In this document: one piece after another, positions 14,279 to 17,422 of the stretch
How positions within the stretch are numbered: position 1 is the stretch's first letter
How the letters are laid out: each line of letters starts with the position of its first letter
Source: Rubrobacter sp.
GTDB lineage: Bacteria > Actinomycetota > Rubrobacteria > Rubrobacterales > Rubrobacteraceae
NCBI GenBank assembly: GCA_016781885.1
Contig: JADDPM010000034.1
Location: 1-17,422, forward strand
Direction of reading: 5' to 3'
Length of the DNA: 17,422 bases
Made by a program: the position numbers and the translations under genes
Notes under the pieces: generated by a model
Seen by the model: only the letters and a program-made list of their open reading frames with translations
Databases searched by the model: none
Told to the model about the DNA's origin: nothing

Positions 14279-16093
14279 CTAATGACGGTCGAGCTTGCGG
14301 GCGACCTCGTTGGTGCCTAGCCGAAAGCAGATGGAGCGGCCGTGCGGGCAGGTGGCGGGGAGGCGGCTGGCGAGCCAGCTCTCTATGAGCGCCTCCATCT
14401 CCGGGTGGGAGAGCTTGTCGCCGAGCTTTACTGCGGAGTGGCAGGCGATGGTGGCGAGGATGTGGTCCTCGCGACGGCGGCCCGGGCCGGTCCCCCTCGC
14501 TGCGGCGAGAGCCTCTTTGAAGGCGCCGGCGACGTCACGGCCGGCGAGGGTGGAGATGACGCCGGTGATCCTCACGGAGTTCGGCCCGAAGGGTTCGACC
14601 TCGAAGCCGTAGACGGCGAGCTCCTCCAGGTACTCTGCGGCGCTAGACGCCTCGCCGGGCGAGAGCTCCACGACCTCCGGGACGAGCAGAGCCTGCGTCG
14701 TCGGCAGGGCGGACCCGTCCTCGGCATCGGTGAGGCGGTCGAGGATGGCCCGCTCGTGGGCGACGTGCTGGTCCACGATCCACAACGACCCCGGCTCCTC
14801 GGCCAGGATGTATCCCGCCGCGAGCTGCCCGATCACCCGCAGGTGCTCCAGAGACGGCAGCGCCCCGCGCTCCGGCAACTCCGCCGACGCGCCAAACCGC
14901 TCCGGCTTCGTCTCGGCGACCATTTCGGAGAGCGGTTTGGACGCCTCGGCAAGGCGTTCGCGCACCTCGTCCAGGGGACGGGCCGGAGGGGAGTAGTCGG
15001 GGCGGTGTTCGGCGACGCGGGCGTAGTCGGGCGCCGGCATCCTGGGAGCAGAGAAGCGCTCTTGCTCGTAGGCGCCCTCTGTCTGGCGCGGGGCGGCGGA
15101 GGGCGGGGCGGGGCGCCACTCTATCGCCTCGCGGATTGCGGCGGCGACGGCGCCCCGGGCGGTTCGCTCCTCGGAGAAGCGTACGATCTGTTTTGTCGGG
15201 TGTACGTTTACGTCCACCCGGCGCGGGTCTACCTCGATGCGTAGCGCCACCGGCGGATAGCGCCCCGAGGGTAGCGTCGCCCGGTAGGCGTCGTCTACGC
15301 CGCGAGCCAGGTTCTCGGCCCGCACCCAGCGTCCGTTCACGGAGATAGTCTGGCTCGCCCGGCTGCTCTCTGTCACGCTCGGGAGCGCCGCGTACCCGGA
15401 GACCTTGAAGGCCCCGGACTCATACTCCACCCTCCGCATCGCGCGGGCTTTGGCGACGCCGTGTATCTGGGCGAGGCGTTCGAGGAGGTCGCCGGCATGG
15501 GGCAGAGAGAGGTAGTCACGGCCCTTCTCGGTCAAGCGGAAGGCGACCGTCGGGTGGGTCACCCCCAGGTGTGTGAGGATCTCGACGATCGCCGCTCTCT
15601 CGGCCCGCGCTCCCTTTAGGAATGCCCGGCGCGCCGGGACGTTGTAGAAGAGCCTATCGACGAGGATGGTCGTGCCCTTCGGGTGTGAGGCGGGGGAGAC
15701 CTCGGCCGGCGCCCCGCCGTCCACCACGACCTTCGTTCCGGTGCCCTCGCCGGTGGAGGTGGTCAGGCAGAAGGCCGAGACGCTCGCCACGGAGGGCAGA
15801 GCCTCGCCCCGAAAGCCTAAAGTAGCCACGGATTCGAGGTCTTTGACGGCCCGGATCTTACTGGTCGCATGCCTCAAGACCGAGACGGACGCGTCCTCCG
15901 GAGACATCCCTGAGCCGTCGTCCCGGACGAGGATGTGCGACGTGCCGCCGTCGCCGAGCTCTACCTCGACCCTCGTGGCCCCCGCGTCCAGCGAGTTCTC
16001 GACCAGCTCCTTGACCACGGAGGCGGGCCGGTCCACGACCTCGCCCGCCGCCACCTGCTGGGCAACCCTGGGATCAAGGACACTAATGCTCAC
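14279..16093 (-). CDS. mutL: DNA mismatch repair protein MutL
   Basis: The 604-residue protein has the N-terminal GHKL ATPase with VVKELVENSLDAGA (26-39, catalytic E29), RDDGSGM (57-63) and LGFRGEALPS (92-101), then the S5-fold transducer with VDVNVHPTKQIVRF (293-306). A disordered linker (about 325-410) and the MutL C-terminal dimerisation domain follow. MutL couples mismatch recognition by MutS to strand incision. Endonuclease-type motifs are present in altered form: DQHVAHERAILD (441-452), ACHSAVK (550-556) and CPHGRS (582-587). The frame opens at 16204, but family alignment (SISVLDPRVAQQVAAGEVVDR) puts the start at GTG 16093. The 37 extra residues would fall in the divergent accB promoter region. 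A 9-residue ORF overlaps the GTG by its TGA. Confidence 0.95.
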   Translation of the reverse strand: MSISVLDPRVAQQVAAGEVVDRPASVVKELVENSLDAGATRVEVELGDGGTSHILVRDDGSGMSPEDASVSVLRHATSKIRAVKDLESVATLGFRGEALPSVASVSAFCLTTSTGEGTGTKVVVDGGAPAEVSPASHPKGTTILVDRLFYNVPARRAFLKGARAERAAIVEILTHLGVTHPTVAFRLTEKGRDYLSLPHAGDLLERLAQIHGVAKARAMRRVEYESGAFKVSGYAALPSVTESSRASQTISVNGRWVRAENLARGVDDAYRATLPSGRYPPVALRIEVDPRRVDVNVHPTKQIVRFSEERTARGAVAAAIREAIEWRPAPPSAAPRQTEGAYEQERFSAPRMPAPDYARVAEHRPDYSPPARPLDEVRERLAEASKPLSEMVAETKPERFGASAELPERGALPSLEHLRVIGQLAAGYILAEEPGSLWIVDQHVAHERAILDRLTDAEDGSALPTTQALLVPEVVELSPGEASSAAEYLEELAVYGFEVEPFGPNSVRITGVISTLAGRDVAGAFKEALAAARGTGPGRRREDHILATIACHSAVKLGDKLSHPEMEALIESWLASRLPATCPHGRSICFRLGTNEVARKLDRH

Positions 16094-16119
16094 CCGATGA
16101 AGAGATTCTCGACAATCAT
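16090..16119 (-). other. Possible 9-residue leader ORF overlapping mutL start
   Basis: On the minus strand an ATG at 16119 opens MIVENLFIG, and its TGA shares bases with the mutL start in GTGA. There is no clear ribosome binding site for either. A TAGAAT hexamer (16132-16137) 12 bp upstream of this ATG could give a nearly leaderless message. Purely positional evidence. Confidence 0.25.
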
Positions 16120-16131
16120 AACTCGCTACGG

Positions 16132-16137
16132 ATTCTA
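16132..16137 (-). promoter_or_regulatory. Possible -10 (TAGAAT) for mutL
   Basis: TAGAAT on the minus strand lies 12 bp before the leader ATG and 38 bp before the mutL GTG. TATGAT at 16115-16120 is an alternative. No -35 fits well for either. Confidence 0.22.
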
Positions 16138-16147
16138 CACGGTGGAG

Positions 16148-16189
16148 CGGCTTTTCCCACGGTCTCCCGAACGGCTTCCCGGACGGTCT
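16148..16189. repeat. Imperfect 18-bp direct repeat between mutL and accB
   Basis: CGGCTTTTCCCACGGTCT (16148-16165) and CGGCTTCCCGGACGGTCT (16172-16189) match at 14 of 18 positions and are 24 bp apart. The second copy overlaps the region where the accB -35 would lie. It could be a tandem binding site for a regulator of fatty-acid synthesis. Confidence 0.45.
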
Positions 16190-16199
16190 ACGGTACGTG

Positions 16200-16205
16200 T
16201 ACAAT
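16200..16205 (+). promoter_or_regulatory. Putative -10 (TACAAT) of accBC
   Basis: TACAAT lies 8 bp before a short leader ATG (16214) and 28 bp before accB. The best -35 candidate, TTCCCG (16176-16181, 18 bp spacing), is weak. Confidence 0.35.
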
Positions 16206-16213
16206 CCGAGCCT

Positions 16214-16237
16214 ATGTCGAAGAAGAGTTTACGATGA
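16214..16237 (+). other. Possible 7-residue leader ORF (MSKKSLR) overlapping accB start
   Basis: An ATG at 16214 opens a seven-codon frame whose TGA overlaps the accB ATG in ATGA. The -10-like TACAAT 8 bp upstream would place the transcript start at or next to this ATG, so it could be read leaderless and then couple translation into accB. Evidence is positional only. Confidence 0.3.
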
Positions 16238-16716
16238 GCGATCGCGGGCCTTCCCTGGAACACTCGAAGGTCGAGCTGCCCCTCGACGATGTCGGCAGGC
16301 TCGTCAAGCTGCTGGCCGAGAGCGGAGTTGGGGAGATACGGGTCCGGCAGGGGGAGCTGGAGATCACTGTGAAGGCCAAAGCCGAGGCCCCCGCCGAGCA
16401 GCCCGCCTCCCGTGTCGAGATCGTTCCAGAAGTAGATGCCCCGGCCGAGCGACCAGCGGAGCGTAATGGGGAGCTGCATATGGTGCGCTCGCCGGTGGTA
16501 GGGACGTTCTACAGGGCCCCGGCTCCGGGTGAGGAGCCCTACGTCGAGGTCGGGGACCTTGTAGAGGTGGGGCAGACCCTGTGCATCGTAGAGGCCATGA
16601 AGCTGATGAATGAGATCCCCGCCGACTCCTCCGGCGAGATCGTCGAGATCCTGGCTGAGAACGCCAAAGGTGTCGAGTACGATCAGCCACTCTTCAATAT
16701 CCGGCCCGAGGTCTAG
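16234..16716 (+). CDS. accB: Biotin carboxyl carrier protein of acetyl-CoA carboxylase (AccB)
   Basis: The 160-residue protein has the two-part BCCP layout. An N-terminal helical region and strand (about 12-50, VGRLVKLLAESGVGEIRVRQ) is joined by an Ala/Pro/Glu-rich flexible linker (about 50-80) to the biotinyl domain (about 83-158). The biotinylation motif EAMKLMN (120-126) carries the target lysine K123. The carrier swings biotin between the carboxylase (AccC) and the carboxyltransferase for malonyl-CoA synthesis. The ATG start has only a weak GAAGAAGAG upstream and overlaps a tiny upstream ORF. accC follows after 9 bp. Confidence 0.96.
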   Translation: MSDRGPSLEHSKVELPLDDVGRLVKLLAESGVGEIRVRQGELEITVKAKAEAPAEQPASRVEIVPEVDAPAERPAERNGELHMVRSPVVGTFYRAPAPGEEPYVEVGDLVEVGQTLCIVEAMKLMNEIPADSSGEIVEILAENAKGVEYDQPLFNIRPEV

Positions 16717-16725
16717 TGTCAAACC

Positions 16726-17422
16726 GTGATCGGTAAGGTTCTCGTCGCTAACAGGGGCGAGGTTGCGCTGCGTGTAATCCGGGCGTGTCGCGAGCTCGGT
16801 ATCCGGAGTGTCGCGGTCTACTCGACGGCCGACGCCGACTCTCTGCACCGACTGTTGGCGGATGAGGCGGTCTGCATCGGGCCTCCGTCACCCGCGAGCA
16901 GCTACCTCAACGTACCGGCGATCATCTCCGCCACGGAGCTTACCGGCGCGGATGCGATCCACCCCGGTTATGGCTTTCTCGCCGAGAACGCGCGCTTCGC
17001 AGAGATCTGCGAGGCGTGCAACATAAAGTTCGTCGGTCCCTCCTCCCGGACGATAGCCCTGATGGGCGACAAGGCCTCGGCGCGTAAGGTGGCCGCTGCG
17101 ACCGGAGTACCCGTCACCCCCGGCAGCGACGGTCTGTGCCGGAGCGTCATGGAGGTCGGGCGCGTGGGAGCGGAGATCGGGTACCCGCTGGTTATAAAAG
17201 CGAGTGCCGGGGGTGGGGGGAAGGGAATGCGGGTGGTCCGTTCCGAGGATGAGGTCGAGGCCGCCTACACCTCGGCGAGCCGGGAGGCCGGGGCGGCCTT
17301 CGGCGACGGCTCGGTCTACGTCGAGCGCTATCTCCAGGAGTTACGGCACATAGAGGTGCAGGTCCTCGCGGACGGGGGCGGGGGCACGGCGACCTTCCCC
17401 GAGAGGGACTGCTCGATCCAGC
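16726..17422 (+). CDS. accC: Biotin carboxylase (AccC), C-terminus beyond window
   Basis: The first 232 residues are visible and the frame is open at the right edge (the family is usually about 450). The start is GTG 9 bp after accB, giving VIGKVLVANRGEVALRVIRA, the standard biotin carboxylase N-terminus. Clear family segments follow: HPGYGFLAENARFAEICE (79-96), MGDKASARKVAAATGVPVTPG (113-133, ATP-binding K116), VIKASAGGGGKGMRVV (156-171, K158 and the glycine-rich lid) and the start of the ERDCSIQ motif (226-232). It carboxylates biotin on AccB using ATP and bicarbonate. No Shine-Dalgarno lies just upstream, so coupling to accB is likely. Confidence 0.95.
   Translation, partial: MIGKVLVANRGEVALRVIRACRELGIRSVAVYSTADADSLHRLLADEAVCIGPPSPASSYLNVPAIISATELTGADAIHPGYGFLAENARFAEICEACNIKFVGPSSRTIALMGDKASARKVAAATGVPVTPGSDGLCRSVMEVGRVGAEIGYPLVIKASAGGGGKGMRVVRSEDEVEAAYTSASREAGAAFGDGSVYVERYLQELRHIEVQVLADGGGGTATFPERDCSIQ

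Noticed and set aside
14342..15244. 300-residue plus-strand frame opposite mutL
   Set aside because: It lies antisense to conserved mutL codons, is Arg/Gly/Leu-rich and shows no recognisable motif.
16094..16204. 37-residue N-terminal extension of MutL
   Set aside because: MutL proteins begin a few residues before LDPRVAQQ. The extension covers the divergent promoter region and contains the direct repeat.
1..17422. CRISPR arrays, insertion sequences, phage genes or toxin-antitoxin pairs
   Set aside because: No regularly spaced repeats, transposase or integrase motifs, or small paired toxin-like ORFs were seen.

Overview
The window is a high-GC chromosomal segment of what looks like a deep-branching actinobacterium. 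My best guess is Rubrobacter or a close relative. This rests on the fha-pstP-rodA-pbpA-pknB cell-envelope signalling operon, a full mutL gene (classical actinobacteria such as mycobacteria and streptomycetes lack MutL), heavy GTG/TTG start usage and adjacent accB-accC genes. No mobile elements, CRISPR arrays or phage genes were seen. Every stretch of more than about 160 bases is covered by a gene.

Left edge (1-517): a truncated minus-strand gene of unknown function (1-125) diverges from a small 88-residue conserved-looking hypothetical gene (251-517). The small gene converges on pknB.

Cell-wall and division signalling operon (540-9701, minus strand, read right to left): membrane Ser/Thr kinase with a polytopic C-terminus, fhaA, fhaB, pstP (PP2C phosphatase), rodA/ftsW (SEDS glycosyltransferase), pbpA (class B transpeptidase) and pknB (four-PASTA kinase). 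The genes are separated by 3-21 bp or overlap by 4 bp. The logic is that of the mycobacterial cluster: PASTA kinase and phosphatase set the phosphorylation state, FHA proteins read phosphothreonines, and the SEDS/PBP pair makes septal or lateral peptidoglycan. The differences are that the second kinase sits at the head of the operon rather than beside pknB, and that it carries about 250 residues of membrane helices instead of a single TM. Start codons are TTG three times, GTG three times and ATG once. pknB appears to have its own internal promoter inside the 3' end of pbpA.

Middle (9864-11976, plus strand): tRNA-Leu(CAG), a single-pass membrane protein with a CARDB-like extracellular domain, a stand-alone Lrp/AsnC ligand-binding (RAM) domain protein and a RimJ/RimL-type GNAT acetyltransferase.

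Right part: a YbdK-type carboxylate-amine (glutamate-cysteine) ligase (minus), an EamA/DMT transporter (minus) and mutL (minus). These face a divergent accB-accC pair (plus; biotin carboxyl carrier and biotin carboxylase of acetyl-CoA carboxylase), and accC runs off the right edge. The mutL/accB intergenic region (16094-16233) holds an 18-bp imperfect direct repeat. It also holds, on both sides, a very short ORF whose stop overlaps the start of the main gene.

A recurring theme is genes without a Shine-Dalgarno sequence whose -10-like hexamer lies only 8-12 bp before the start codon, with an in-frame stop just upstream. This suggests leaderless or near-leaderless transcripts.
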